From the NCBI GenBank assembly GCA_963920575.1, contig OY986975.1, positions 20,181,897 through 20,245,896 of the forward strand: a stretch of DNA of 64,000 nucleotides, read 5' to 3'. The DNA comes from Narthecium ossifragum. Taxonomy: Eukaryota > Streptophyta > Magnoliopsida > Dioscoreales > Nartheciaceae. Made by a program: the position numbers and the translations under genes. The first letter of the stretch is position 1, and every line of letters begins with the position of its first letter. The notes below the pieces were generated by a model. It ran no database searches, was not told the origin of the DNA, and saw only the letters and a list, made by a program, of their open reading frames with translations. This document shows positions 11,009 through 24,839 of this stretch, piece after piece.

Positions 11009-11871
11009 TATAATTTTAGACAAATATCATACTAATTTCCCTTTCTTATATTTTTCGATTAACTCTTCAAACTTCGTTTTTAGCACATTTATCACTATTT
11101 TCACGACTCATGGTCCAATGGTTTTCTGTGATTCATGTTAGGTGGGACATTTTAACTCTAATCCTGTTTAATAGTTGCCTAAAACACATCTTTAATTCAT
11201 GTTTAATTAATGGTGTTTAAAAGTTTGAAGGTATCCAACTTCTAGATGGATCAATTTGTATTTATTATATAGCTTTGCCAAAATCAAAATAATTTATCAT
11301 TTTTTTAATTGGTGAAGTTCTTTGAAAATTGAAACCATTGTCAACTAATCCATCAAAGGACACCCACCTTTCACACAACATGGTCAAAGAAATCATACAT
11401 ATGGTAGGTAGGTAACCTCATGTTGACCATTAACCTAACCTCATGTTGACCATTATATATAAAATGGTTGACTTTTACCTGGGGAGCAAATTGTTACTCA
11501 CAAAAGCAGACAACAAAATTACCCACGTAATGTACTTTATGCAACATTAAATTAGCATCCATGAACATTTGGTGTTGGAAAATAGCATTAGATTAAGGGC
11601 AATAAAAAGATTACAGAAGGAACTGCTCAATAGAGTTTGATCTGGCTTCTTCACAAATCCCATGAACAACACATCAGATCAAACTTTTCTTTGCCTGACC
11701 AAAAATCTCTGTCAAACATGTAGAATTTGAAGGGTTCAACAAATTTAAGACATTAACAGGGATTATTTTTTCTCGAAGGAAGAGTTACGCAAAACAGAAG
11801 TAAAGCCTGCATGCTTGACAGAATGGAATAGTAGCTCAATAATTCCGGAGATCTTTGTTATGCAGATGATT
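11009..11871. other. Intergenic; no gene seen
   Basis: AT-rich. A short direct repeat of AACCTCATGTTGACCATTA lies at about 11410-11460. The region nearest 11872 is likely 3' UTR of the SET-domain gene. Confidence 0.5.
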
Positions 11872-14800
11872 CTATAGCTTTCTCCTTTTAGCTTTGAACC
11901 ATCTGGAAGCATATGTTCTTAGCTTTGTGAGGATTATCCGTTCGCTGACACGCAGCATGAGCGAATGATACAACTTCCTCTCTTTCATGGGACAGCATCT
12001 GCTCAGTTTCTCCTCATCCTCCTTTAAGGAACTTGGCCCATAGAGACTCTCCCTCATATCGGCTATGGCTAAGAGTGCATCACAAACAATCTCCCTCAGT
12101 AACAACTCCTTGATGTCTTCTGGGGTTTGCTGGCATTTGTTTTCTGTCAAACTTGCCAGCTTGATAATACTAGCGGTCTCATCAGAACCTTCGAAAGAGT
12201 CGATCATGGAATCCAACTCCCCATATGCATCATCTGGCAAGATGATGATGTAGAGCAGAACAAGGAGCTCTAGCTGCGGTTCTCCATCGGAAGAAATTTC
12301 GAAGTATTCAGAGCTTTGGCTAATACAGCCTGAGTAATTTAGTCTCCTCCACAAAGAGAGCCTTGCTCTACCATGACGATCAGAGAATGAACACGACCAC
12401 CATTTTTGTACTAAACTCATATCTATGTTGACAATGTCATATGGGTTGTTAGCTTCAGTGAATCCATACCTGTGAAGCAGTGCAGCATTGCTCATCGATC
12501 CGTAAGTGTTAAAAACCTGAAGAAAAAGATGATTTCTTGCTTACAATAACTGGTCATTTACAAGCAACTAAAGAACGTGAATGATGAAATAAGAAGGCCA
12601 AGCAAAAATTCTGCATAAACTGTAGAACTTTTAGGAAATCAAGAAATTATTATAGTATGTACTAGCAAGTAGCAACATCACCTCTTTGGACGCTCCCAAG
12701 GACTGGTGATGGCCGCACATAGAAAGTAATCATTCCAATACTTAAAAACTTTCACTTGGACAGAATCAGGGTTAATTTACATAAATCTTCAAAAGATAAC
12801 CCCTTGAAAAGCAACTTACTTCTGTGCACTGTAAAGCGTGAAAAGCTCTATTTCATTCCTATTAAAAAGTGATGTGATCCAATCAGTTTGCATGTTGTGA
12901 TTAACTGCCTATAGAAGCCAGGAAGACCACAATACTGTTCATTTTAGTTTTGCTTGTAAGAAAATTTATGACATTCATTGTCTTCCATACCACTGATATA
13001 GGGAAATATATTTTTCTAACAGATGGTGCATCTTACTAGCCATAGGATGAGAAAAGGACATCTTCGTTTCAAATTGCAAGTAAATAGTATGTTATTAGCC
13101 TGAACAAAAGGGATCACCCACTACATTACTTTTTCCTTGATACAGCTGCCATTCCAAGGTATACAAAATCACATTAAAAACTCGTTCTTTTACATTACTT
13201 TTTCCTTGATACAGCTGCCATTCCAAGGTATACAAAATCACATTAAAAAGTTGTTCTTAGTAATGATATATCATAACAATGCCAAAACCACGCCCTGGGC
13301 TTGGTTTTCTTTGATAATATCAAAGAATAAGATGTGTGGTCACTTATGTAGGGTCACTTATGTAGGGTCTTTGTCATCAAACGTACCTGGAAGTCGCACT
13401 AAAAGTTTCTTCAAGTTCATTGATAAAGAATGATCTAAGGGGATGATCTAGCTTGTCTAACCTAGTAGAAGTATGCTCCAATCTAAATCCAGGATAAGTA
13501 TAAAAAAATAGCTAAAATCAGATATGCAATTATGTCCAACGAATGTCTGCCAGAATCTGGTGAAACAAAGTATTAGTAGGAGAAAACAACGCATGGAAAT
13601 GAGAAATCTCAAAACAATAAACTGCAAACGTTGTTGACTCAGTTGCTTCTAAAACACCATGCTGAAATGCAGCTATAGTCTTGCAATCTTTGATATATTA
13701 AGCATGAGTGATACCAGGCATTGTCATGACCACTTCCATGTCAGAGATATCTGTTGATTAACCAATCATAAAAGATTTGGTATCTCCTGACTATCTCCAG
13801 ACAGGCTTTACGTGCTTCCCTAGGAACTAGGACGTACCTTGCACCTCATACTAGGAGGATCTAAAGTGAGATCACTTAGTAACGACCACTCCAGACAACA
13901 TAGTTTAGACTATTAAACCAAGAAAAAGCCCATTCCTCTCTGGGCAGGATCACGAAATTTTAAGCAATCAACTTACCTAACCAGACTGACTAGCTTCAGG
14001 CAGTAACTGATTTAATATGGAGAAAATACAAACTAAAATTAGAGTTTTTAATATGTATCTTATACAGATATAAGGTACTAAGAATGCTAAGCAAGGGCCA
14101 GAACCTAACCTCATCACCAGCTTTAACATCTTTTACAATAATCATTTCTAGCATATGAGGATCATCACCTGAAATAAAATATTCCCCCATCATCGCTATG
14201 CAAACCCTCGATTCTCTGGAAATCAATAAATGAAATGTTTAATTGGGAAGTTAGCTTGAGTCCATACTTGATGGTTGGTCCCCATTAGATGAATCACTGA
14301 TGACTCCATCACCGTCATTGTCTGAACCACAGGAACATGCTGAGGTGAAATGAACATCCTCGGCTCCTGTCTTGTGATTGAATCTGAGACATCATAACTA
14401 ATGCCAATGAAGAAAATGCATGGTAGGAAAAATCATTCAAAATACATGTAGTAACGAGAAAGAAGTTACAAGCTAAAATTTGTCTAAATGCCCAATAAAT
14501 GGAAATGCCACTTAATGAGGGACTCACCATAATCCAAGACAACAGGCGAGCTTAAATGGTTCCAATGTCAATTCTCACTATCACTAAGATACTAGATCGT
14601 TGAACTTCAGCTTTTATATATTCCTAGTAATTTAGATTGGTTTTTACAACTTGTTGAAGTCACGATATATTTACTCCACATATTTAGTTTTATTCAGCAT
14701 GAAGACAGAAAAGAAATATTTCTCAACACTTACAGATCAGCTAAAGGCACCATTCCATGGCCATGATAATCATCAACCTGAAAGGACCGAGATGTGACGA

Positions 14801-15829
14801 GGCTCTTGGCGGAGAAGTATTGCTCGACACTAAAAGCATCAGGATCAACCCCCGAAAGCTCCGAATGAATAAGAGGCTTGATAAACTCCTTCCAGTCCTC
14901 GTATAGAAGTGACTTGTCATCTTTTACTACCTGCCTAGATACGCATCATAATTGAACGGAAAGGGAAAGGATTCAAAAAAGGAAAGTTCCAGACAAACTC
15001 TTGAAGATCTTAGATACAAATTCATCTCTTCCACAAACCTTAGGAGGTCTTATTAGTAACAAGAATAAAAACCAGGAAACCTTCTTCCCTTCCAACCCAG
15101 ATAAAATTGTCCCTATTCTAACATGTTTTGCTGCGAAACCAGAGGACACTACCACCCCTTTAACACTCAGAAAACCAAAACTACCCCCTTTTCTTCACAC
15201 TCAGTTACGATTATCCATTTACTATTTTGAAGCTGAAAAGGTACTCCATTTGCACAAATCCATGAAGAACCAACCAAAGAATCTTCTATTACCACACGCC
15301 AAGGTAGTTATATCATCATCTCAACAAGAAAAATACTTCAAAAACCAACCTTTTTAAAATATTCAAGAGAAAACAAAGCTTCTCTCACCTTGTGAAGTTC
15401 AGTGCCGACGAGGAGGTCGTCGACCTCCTCCAAGTTCCAAACAAGAGGCACGAGCTCCCTCTCGGGGAGCAACTGGAGGTACCCATGCCAGGGTGACTCG
15501 CTTCCCAAGCTCCTCTCGTACATGAGCGCCACGGCGAGCGCGAGAGCCCCGCCGAGCTCGGCTTCCTCGAGGGCCTCGCCGGACCCACTGGTGCGCACCG
15601 TGAGGCACGCCGATTTCGGGATCGAAGCCACCAACTCGCCGTCGTGGAGATCGCAGCGAGCTCGCACGTGGACGCCCACGCCGCCGGTGCCATCGGACGG
15701 GGAGGGGTCCGCGATCTCGAGGGCGTCGCTGGCGTCGACTCCATGGGAGCGCATCCACCGGTTGAAGGCCCTCACGCGCCGCGTCATTGCGGGGGGCGGC
15801 GGAGAGGCCATGGCGATGATGGAAGCCAT
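11872..15829 (-). CDS. SDG40: SET-domain methyltransferase-like protein (SDG40 type)
   Basis: Five exons: 15389-15829, 14734-14930, 14268-14383, 14110-14213 and 11872-12516. They sum to 1503 bp (500 aa), close to SDG40-type proteins. The GC-rich first exon carries the start of a split SET domain (GVHVRARCDLHDGELVASIP). Exons 2-5 give DDYHGHGMVPLADLFNHKTG, then KAGDEVFNTYGSMSNAALLH, the NH..T and YG motifs of RuBisCO-LSMT-like SET enzymes. The C-terminal 200 aa resemble the helical substrate-binding half of that family (NNPYDIVNIDM, GEPQLELLVLLYI, LRVSERIILTKLR). The role is presumably protein lysine methylation; the substrate is unknown. The exon 3/4 junction was placed to keep frame (acceptor CCAGAG) and is the least certain border. 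The start is the first ATG (MASIIAMASPPPP). Confidence 0.88.
13122..13259. repeat. 69-bp tandem duplication in an SDG40 intron
   Basis: Units 13122-13190 and 13191-13259, beginning TACATTACTTTTTCCTTGAT, are nearly identical. They sit inside the 1.6-kb fourth intron and do not touch exon borders. Confidence 0.85.
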
Positions 15830-16111
15830 TTGGGCTTTACTGAGACTGTAGACTGTATCGACTCGGGTATAATTTAAGTATGGTAATCTCGGATTACGTG
15901 GGAACGTGTTATTGGAGGTTGCGATGAGACATCAAAAGAGTCCTTTTATTAATAAAGTATGTTATTATTAGTGTTAGATTGGACTGTCGGGTGATCTAAT
16001 TATGTGATCAAAAAAATACCTAAGATAATGCTAAATTTAGTGATACAATATGTGCTGATTATTATGTTTGATTGGAGTTGAGAAATTACTCAAAAATGTT
16101 TGTTTTTTTTT

Positions 16112-16494
16112 GATAAATTACCATTTAGTAACTTCAAGTTTAACCAAATTAACGATTAAAGTCCTGTACTTTAAATTTTAAAAAATAAGGTCATGACTTA
16201 TTAAAACCTAACAATCCGACCAAGCCCCGACGGCCGTTTGCCATCATAACGGCAACGTGTCACGTGCCCGTCACATGAAAAGTTGCGGGGGCTTTAAACA
16301 GGCGCGAGGAGGACATGACAACTTATCATGTGACGGGCACGTGACAAGTAGCCATTAGGATGGCAAACGGCCGTCAGGACTTGGCTCGGATTGTTACGTT
16401 TTAATAAGTCCATAGTCTTATTTGTTAAAATTTAAAATATAAAACCTTAATCGTTAATATAGTTAAACTTGAAGGTACTAAATGGTAATTTACC
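16112..16494. mobile_element. Fold-back (MULE-type) MITE
   Basis: Inverted arms of well over 100 bp: GATAAATTACCATTTAGTAA at the left pairs with the right-end complement GGTAAATTACCATTTAGTAC. Further in, GACGGCCGTTTGCCATC pairs with GATGGCAAACGGCCGTC, and GTGACGGGCACGTGAC is also mirrored. Both ends abut runs of about nine Ts, consistent with a 9-bp target duplication. No ORF. It lies between the SDG40 promoter and the 3' end of the cytidylyltransferase gene. Confidence 0.75.
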
Positions 16495-17274
16495 ATTTTT
16501 TTTTAGTCTTCTAATGTAGTTGTGTGCGAGGACCAGGACCGATATGGCGAACTTGGGGTCTACTTGGTTCCTTGTAACTCTATCAAGTAACTCACTTGAT
16601 GTAGTATCTAGACCAATGGAGCTATTTTGGAGTGATAAATCAAACATCTAATGGCCTCTCATTTTACATTTTAAAAAATACAAAGCGTGATTGTTTGGTG
16701 CAATTTGCTTTTGATCGAGTTTTTTTTTTTAATTATAAAATTTATAAGTTGTAAAAAATAAGAAAGGGAATGGATCCTGTCTACACAAGGGATGACGGAA
16801 ACGTTCCTTGGGCCTTTCTTCCAGGGAAATCCAAACCTTCAGGTGTCATTACGGCGACTGAAAAATATTCCAACATCTATCACAGACATCACAAATTGTA
16901 ACAATCTAAAACCTCAAAGATAGCAAATAGAAAATACTTACCACTGTTACAATAACAACAACATCCACTTAAGATGGTCTCCAATCTCCTAATGCATGCA
17001 CAAAACTCTTTAAAGAAAATGTATATTGTACCGCGAAACTGTCCACTTTTAAATTAATAATGTAAGCTACAAGAATTAGATATACAGACAGTCTGCTATA
17101 TGTCAGTGAGCTGACTGGCGAGGTTAAGACACACCCAGTTTCAAGAACTGGGGATTTTGCAATGACTCGGCTGAAGAGGCTATACACTAGATTTGAACCT
17201 GTAAGGTGATGGGATTAAGGCCCTTGATACGCAGCATAATATACATTTGCCATCTAAAAAATAACCGAAAGTTT

Positions 17275-20200
17275 TCAGGATTGAATTAAATGCCTTTCTC
17301 GAAACATCCTTCCAAGCTCCATGTAGAGAATGCGTTGTTCCTCAGGGGTAAGGTTCCTTAGTATCTGGCAAGAGAAACCATGGATTATCTAATAGATATA
17401 AACAAAAAGAAAGGGGAAAGGGAAGAATAGTATGAAAGAGAGATGCAATACCTGATCAATAATCGCCTCGACTGAAATGTTCTGTGGCATGATGAATGAC
17501 TGATGGTATATGTATGCAAAGACAGCCATTACCATCTAAGACAAAGACGAGATCGAATATTATCATACAGTAGTATATGGACATGGCTTATGAGAGCAAC
17601 AAAGGAGCTTGACTTTGTGCCCCCCACCCGAAAAAAAAAAAGAAGAAAAATCTTCCATCCATTCTTACTTAGATGTAGCTGGAAACATAAATCACAAAGC
17701 AAATTGACTTCATAAGCATTTTAAGCAGCAAAGAAATTTTCTCCCAAGACAAAAACATATGAAGGCCAACAATCCACCTACACAACTCATAAAGGGGGCG
17801 TTTGATTGCTTGCATAAGCTAATGCAGTGCATTGCATCTGCTAATGCAATGCTGCATTAACAAAAACAGTCATTTTGGATGCATTAGCTAACGCAGCATT
17901 TGAGGCCCTTTTTGCATTAATCGATGCATGCATCAGCTAATGCAATGGCCAACCAAACACCCTTTTGTATTAGCTGATGCATACATCAGTTAATGCAGTG
18001 GCTAACCAAATACTGGTATAGACCAAAATGCTGTATTAACTCATGCATGCATCCGCTAATACAAGCAACAGTGCAAATCTCTATAGAGATTTTTTCTTAG
18101 CATAAGGTACTTGATGTGCAACTAATAGTATCCTTGTGCAGGAAACATGCCTATGGCATGAAATAGATCTAGTTTTTTAAACTTAGATTCAAAAATCACT
18201 GAAAAGGATCTGAAAGCACTATATAATTAAATAAAGATGAAACAATCACTGAAAAGGATCTGAAAGCACTATATAATTAACTAAAGATGAAACACTACTC
18301 GCAGACTAGATATTTACATCAACATTGCATTAAAGAAACACCAATTGCTCAAAGCTGTGCAAATGGATCCGTCAAAGACTTACTTGGCAATCCATTCTAT
18401 CGGTAATACCACCATGGCCGGGAATACTATCACCAAAATCCTGCAGAATGGAAGAGAAGAAAGAATTTCATAATTACATCCATTTCACTCCTTTTGGCTT
18501 ACATTTTGACAGTGAACAAGAAAACACCTTGATGTTAAAGGCCCTCTTAAATCCACTTGCGAAGAATCCACCAAATGGAGCTATGATTGACGCAAATAAA
18601 CCAAGAGCCAAAGCATGCCACTGAACAGGCAATATGTCGACCTCTTTCCATGGAAACTGCGAAAAAATGCAAACAAACAGTATATAATTATGAACTAAGG
18701 GAAAACGAATAGGTTAGCCACTATTGACAAGACTCAAGCTGACAAGCAGACATTAAGCTTATGGATAGAGGCTACATGGAACAGAAAAAAAGACATCCCA
18801 CAGACTTCAGCTTCAACAATCAAGAAAATGAAAATTTTAATCTGCCAACATGATTAGGGTGGAAGACGCAAGGAATTCGTAAGATACTTGACAGGCAGCT
18901 GGCAAAATTCCAAGGAGCATTCATGGTTAATATTTGAAATCTGAGTCGGCTGACTATTCGTCTCAGGACATGAACTTAAATGCCTTACCCACTGAGGCAC
19001 CCATCCCGTTAACGAATAATATGTTGGTTTGAACATCAGACCAGGATCGCATTCAAGCCATCCGGTGGATAAGTCCTGCATGTATCCCACCCATTAAAAC
19101 CAATTAATAATCTTTTGCGGAAGTCTGGCGATTGCATCAACCTTGCAAGATTAATTCCAGACGAAAGGGGTACCTTTCTTGGGCATGTCAACCACTGAAA
19201 ACGACCCAGCACATTTGCTAGCTGCAGGAAAACAAGGAAACAACATATGTTAGAACTCCTCATACTACATTGAGTTGTTAGGTGTAAACATAATATTTGG
19301 ATGGATTCGGATTGATGTAAGAGCAAATATGGTAATTTCCAAGGGACGGATGAATAAATATCATGAAAACAAGATGCAAAAATCAAAGTTCATGAATTAG
19401 ATGCACATGCAAAAATATCTATATACATGCTTGAGTAAGACTTGCCAAGATATACATAGTTAAGCATCGCAGTTTAATTCTTCAAGAAAAACTTCCATGA
19501 CCAGACAAGTAAATAAATGCCATTACAATCTATGACTTGTATACAAGGTTTCTGTCAGCAACACCAAACCAAGATTTTAACATCCAGCCCAGGAAACAAA
19601 CAAGGAAAGAGCTCACCACCATGCTTACTAATTCTAAGTGCAAGGATGAACAAAAATGGATGCAGAATCAGATCACTTAGGGTGTGTTTGGCGCGCATCC
19701 CGCACGGAATCTGGGATCCGGCGATATCCGCAGGAGCGGATACCGCGAACGACATCCGCTAGCGACGAGCGGACGCCGATTTCAATATCCGCCCTTGGGC
19801 GGATTCCTTCCTTTTTTTGGAATCCGCCGGTGAGCCAAACGCGGGATCCGGCGGATTCGCCCCCATTCCATGCATCCAAACAGGCCCATAGAGGATGCCA
19901 AACACAACTCCAGAGTTGTATCACTTACAAGCCATACAAGATTGACATGCTTGAAAAACTGCCTAGTCCAGACTTGATCCTAGATTCCTTGCACTAACTA
20001 TGGAATGAAATGGGACAAGTTATGTGTTGTCGCTATATTAAATCACCACGCATCTTTTGTAGGAGCATAAAATCCTAACCATTGATGTCGAAACTAGAAA
20101 GTACTCTTAGTATTAAGACAACACAAAAAAGATTGGTTGAATGCTGACTCCATAAAAGGTTGTCAACTTCCATTTTGCTTTCTCCACAATGTGACTGCCA

Positions 20201-23200
20201 TAATTCAAAACTATAATAAGTGACACAAAGACAGACTGAGAAAACTCAGAAAAGTACTCCTCAATATTAGAGAAATAAATGGATAGAAAATATCATATAT
20301 CTTTTTATGGGCGGATTAATCTGGTGTAAAGAAAAAAAAATTGTCAGCACTCGTGCAGAGACAAAATCAGATGAATGTAAACACAGTCTCCAACTAGCAA
20401 CTAAAAAAGCAAAAGACATGGATTATAAGACAAAAAATAAAACCCAAGGACCTGCTAAGCATGCTCACCACAAATGCAGAGAACATAGTGGTTACTGACG
20501 CACCAATGAAACCCTCCCAAGTCTTTTTCGGAGACAATTTTATTAATGGCGTTCTCCCAAAAAAGAATCCAAAGAAGTATGCCGCAACATCATTGATAGC
20601 AATAAGTAAACCTGGAAATAGAAACCTGTACAAAAATATGGCCTTACATTGACATAAAAATCAAAACATAGTTAATTTGAACATGTACATAAAAAGAAAC
20701 AAAGCTGCACAGAGTACGTGGTCTACATATAAAAGGAAGTATATTGAACAAAGTCAACACAAGCATTAAATCTTATCATTGGGAAGTATCTCGTAAGAAT
20801 CTGCAAAATAAAGCGACGAGTAAAGAGCAATACATGATGAGCTCATGTATACCTTGGGCAGGACGCTACCACTAATAATTTTTCAAAGGAACAAAAATGA
20901 CCAACTGAAGCACATGGTATAGCAAGAATACATCGGATCACATATAAGAATCCCAAACCAGTACAAGTATGAAAATGTTGTTCTACATATTGCAGTTCAG
21001 AGCAAAACACGACTTCATATTTCATTCCTAGTCATAATCAACTCTGTTTGCCTTACATACAACACTCACATCATCAGGGTCACCTTCTCCAAGTTGGATT
21101 TATGGTTCAGAACAAACAAGGATTAGGGCAACAACTCTGAACTGAAACTAGAAAATTAGCATCATAGAACTCATTCAGCGTTGCTTTTTATTTCATAAAT
21201 TATTTCCCTGTTGAATCACAAATACGATGAGTAACCTAGAAGATTTTTTTTTCCAGTACATTTTAAGCTTTTTCTCGTATGACTTTATCCATGGAACTCT
21301 GCCGCAGCTGCCACCCAAGTTAGTTAGTTTTTCAAAGTTCAAACTAATACAAGCTGCATTTTTGTTTTGGCATACCCAAATTTTTTTTTTTCAACTTCCA
21401 AGTCTTTATTTTTTGCTGCGGTATGTAAAGGCACTATGTTTTAATCTAATCTCTCATCATGGATCAAAAGGTTGTCAGTACACAGAAAGACGGTCATCTT
21501 TGCCTTCAATTACATATATGGCAGACGAGTAGACGAATTAAGAGCATCAACTTACAAAACTATTTCGGAGTTTGGAACAACTATAAACACAGGTATGACT
21601 AATAGCTTCCCCTGTGCATAAATATGCAAACCACATAAATGATTACGGCAAGACAGTACATAAATGCATTAAGCCACATACCGACTGGTACACTGCAATG
21701 TTTAAATTTAGCTGGATTAAGCCCAGAAGTCTAGATACTTATCTGCTACATTCTTTACAAAATTTTTGTTGGCTTGTATAAAATTCAACCATACCATAGG
21801 TGCAGCTGCATAAGAACCTTTATATCGTTGTACCAAGAAAAAAGCTAAAGATTTCAAGATAGTAACACCACCAATGAAAAAGGAAGAAAATAAAACTAAA
21901 CCAGGAAATCTACTATCGACATCTGGCTCTAGTGGATTCTATCTTTTCCGGGTAGCCAACTAGACCTTAACCACAAACAAGTTTAATAGCTTCAAATTTA
22001 AGCAGCCAATAGAATTATTAAAGGGAACAACCATGCTCCTAAAGTAATATTACCAGAAAATCCCCTCAAATATGTTTGCCACGGTGAAGGAGGACTGTGC
22101 GAACACCAAAAGAAGGATCATATGTGTCCATGCATACTGGCTGAATTGATACTTGTAGGTCTTTTTCTTCAATGTAAGAATGAACCAGATAAAACCTAAA
22201 GCAAACAGCCAACAGCTAGTTAGGTAGAAATGCAAAAATGGACAGGAACAATGAAGATGACATATGTGGAATACACTGGTAAAAGAACAACAAGTAGAAA
22301 AATTGTCCATTTTAGATCACATGACGGCTTAAAGTTTTCCAACTTAGGCAGAAGTCACCCAAAAATGAATCAGGTCCCATTTAAACTAGTGAATGAAAGG
22401 GAAGGCCAGCAAAATTACACAGTGAATATAGACTGCTTAAGATGCAAAGAAGGCAATCCTAAATGGATAATCTGGATAGAAAGTGCCATGGAACTTTAAT
22501 GCAAGTAAGAAGGTATTGGCAAAACCTTGACTAAACAGAGGGCAGCTAAAGTTCATAGAAAGCAGTAAACTGCATCTTACAGTATGACCAGACCACTACT
22601 TTCTACATCAAGGTCTGAGATTAACTGCTATCAAGCCAAGCTATATTTCCTAGTAGCAAATAAAATAAAAAATGCAAGTCAAGGTAGGGTAAAAAATGAA
22701 GCAATCAGAATGGTTATTTTCTTAAGAACTATTTTCCAAATATTCCACGATGTGCAAGATATCTAGTGTGCTAGTTAGCCTTGATTTTTCTACCAGCGCC
22801 ATTAGCAGAGGAAAGAAACTACAACAAGACGGAAAGAGATAGCGGATTAATTTTCCCATTGCAACCTACATAGAGTGCAAAAAATATATCTTCAGCTCCT
22901 ATTACTGGGCCCCACATGCAAACATAAAGAATAAAAAAAGAAATGAAAAAAACAGGAATACGCAAAATACAACAATTCCCCAAGTCGAGATGCATCAGAA
23001 GGTTACCAAAAGGATGGCCAAGAAGTATAAAAGTATGTCCAGTGAAAGGGAAATAAATGCATATTCTCCACAGGATTCTGCTAGCAATCACATATTAAGA
23101 AAAAAGAAAGCACCTCATACCAAAGAATCACTCATTCATGATGATAGAAAAGGCATAAAAGGAGAATTGTAGACCTGCGATGTACAAGAAGTAACATATA

Positions 23201-24170
23201 ACCATCTGATATTTGATAAGGCCACTGACAACCTGATATAACAGTTTGTCTGACGTCACAGTGTTTACAAGTTGTCGACTGAGAAAGCGACCATATGTAT
23301 ATAACATGGCCGTGAAGAAAAAGTGCCTACAAAATATTCATTGAAGTCACAAAGAGACAAATGAAAGATCTTGTAAAGAGGACATATGAAAGATCTTGAG
23401 ACTAGAAGGGCAATGTCAAAGCCATGGACGATACCAATTTAAGAGCCTGAATCCTGGTAGTTGCCTGTCCTCGTTAACTTTTCTAAGTAGATTGAAAAGT
23501 TCCTTTGCCATAAAGATTTGGATGACAACAACCAAGGCCCAAATATACAGATGGCCCATGTAGACAATAAGCGAGAAACCGGCTACCATCCAGAGCGATG
23601 AATATGTACGAATACGCATTGATCGGTACTTATTTTGGTCATTGACAAGCAAATGTGATCCATTGGCTTTATTTGCATTCGGAGATACCTGAAATTAAAT
23701 ATTTAGTCACATATTGTGTTCCATAAAGGTTTTTGGCAATCAAACCTGTCTAATTGGAAATAAAACACATGCTCAACCGGTCGTGATGGTATTATACACG
23801 AAATAAGAGACGAGCTGTGCAAATCTGACAGCAAGCTCATTCATTCAATACCATATAAAAGACCATCGAACCAAGATTGGGTAAAATATAAGAAATTAAC
23901 TTTCAAAGTTGCAGAATATGAACCGACACTCTATTCAGATATTCTAAGATAAAACTCGGAACCCATACTATATACTATAGGTCAACTCCCTCCTTAAATC
24001 CTCAATATGGGCTGATAAAGAAAGAACAGGAACTATGAAAAATGCACCAGCAAAAGAAAGAATCATAGAAAATGAGCCCATAATAGTGAGGTACCAACCT
24101 CACTTGAGCGCTTCCGATGCCGAATGCGTCCTGAACTTGAACTGTCGCTTGTTGTACTCTCCCTTTGCAT
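17275..24170 (-). CDS. Phosphatidate cytidylyltransferase (CDP-diacylglycerol synthase)
   Basis: Makes CDP-diacylglycerol from phosphatidate and CTP, feeding phosphatidylinositol and phosphatidylglycerol synthesis in the ER membrane. Eleven exons: 24099-24170, 23435-23688, 23175-23326, 22054-22195, 20469-20625, 19174-19221, 18989-19075, 18528-18656, 18384-18440, 17452-17535 and 17275-17364. They total 1272 bp (423 aa), the size of plant CDS1/CDS2-type enzymes. The N-terminus is Ser-rich and basic ([15 protein letters not shown]), followed by several hydrophobic membrane segments. Then come [20 protein letters not shown] and the family signature [19 protein letters not shown] with ITDRMD. For exon 5 the donor must be the GTGAGC after codon Val; the next GT downstream would put a stop in frame. 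Introns hold MITE relics and a 50-bp duplication. The start is the first ATG (MQRESTTSD). Confidence 0.95.
17791..18080. mobile_element. Truncated Tourist-like MITE in an intron
   Basis: Begins GGGGGCGTTTGATTGCTTGC and continues with many CATTAGCTAATGCA-type palindromes. It ends near TAATACAAGCAAC without the expected CAAACACCCCC. It is clearly related to the complete copy at 38031-38277 and lies in the intron at 17536-18383 of the cytidylyltransferase gene. Confidence 0.65.
18194..18293. repeat. 50-bp tandem duplication in an intron
   Basis: Two 50-bp units beginning AATCACTGAAAAGGATCTG at 18194 and 18244 differ by one base. Both lie inside the same cytidylyltransferase intron. Confidence 0.85.
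19679..19890. mobile_element. Harbinger-like MITE in an intron
   Basis: Left end GGGTGTGTTTGGCGCGC; right end CATCCAAACAGGCCC. The GC-rich interior is full of GGATCCGGCGGAT-type inverted repeats. It shares the 'GTTTGGC...GGAATCCG' style with 62738-62921, so the two are one family. It sits in the intron between exons 5 and 6 of the cytidylyltransferase gene. Confidence 0.6.
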
Positions 24171-24585
24171 GATTGCTAATATTTTGATCTACTAAAAGAA
24201 GCAAAGCTGACAGAGAGCTTCATGAGGAACCATTTAAGAAGGACATGGCCCTATGATAACATATTGCGAACAGAGTATCTGCAACAGCATACTTTTAAGG
24301 CAAAAAAAACTTACATTTTTCCACAACGGTAGGCCTAAAGAATACTATACACAGTAGATGTCCCAAAAATGCACATTGCAAATCAGTAAAAACATGAGGG
24401 AGCTTTATCGAATGGGTCAGCCAAACACTCAGTCATGGAAAAATGTGAAAATAAAATCTGCATTAGAAAGGCCATCAAATCAGGTCATCGGCATATAAGG
24501 GCCACCCCTTCACTTAGCACAAATTTTTGAGGATTGAGGAGAATTCTCTCGGAGACGGATCGAAGGGGGAGCGGTCGCGAGTTTA

Positions 24586-24755
24586 TGGGAGGATTGAGGA
24601 GAAGAAGATGACGGTTTCGGAATAAAGAGGTGAAAGGATTTGTGCTTGCCTTGTTGGGAGGTGGAAGATGGGAGGATTGAGGAGAAGAAGATGACGGTTT
24701 CGGAATAAAGAGGTGAAAGGATTTGTGCTTGCTTTGTTGGGAAGTAGAAGAGGTT
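24586..24755. repeat. Tandem duplication upstream of the cytidylyltransferase gene
   Basis: About 82-bp units starting GGAGGATTGAGGAGAAGAAG near 24589 and 24671, with a shorter partial copy near 24528. They lie 0.4-0.6 kb upstream of the start codon, in the presumed promoter or 5' leader. Confidence 0.75.
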
Positions 24756-24839
24756 TGATGCTGTGTAGGTGTGCTTTGAGATTGGTAATGAACGATTGAT
24801 ATGGAAAGAGTTTGCTGATTGGACACGGTGTGATTCCAC

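Noticed and set aside
15385..15851. Alternative-frame ORFs across the first SDG40 exon
   Set aside because: They are shadows of the GC-rich coding exon. The SET-domain frame has the family match and a proper donor.
20452..20468. Extending exon 5 of the cytidylyltransferase gene to the next GT (after CTTAGCAG)
   Set aside because: Joining that donor to the next exon creates an immediate stop. The GTGAGC donor 17 bases earlier keeps frame and the family sequence.
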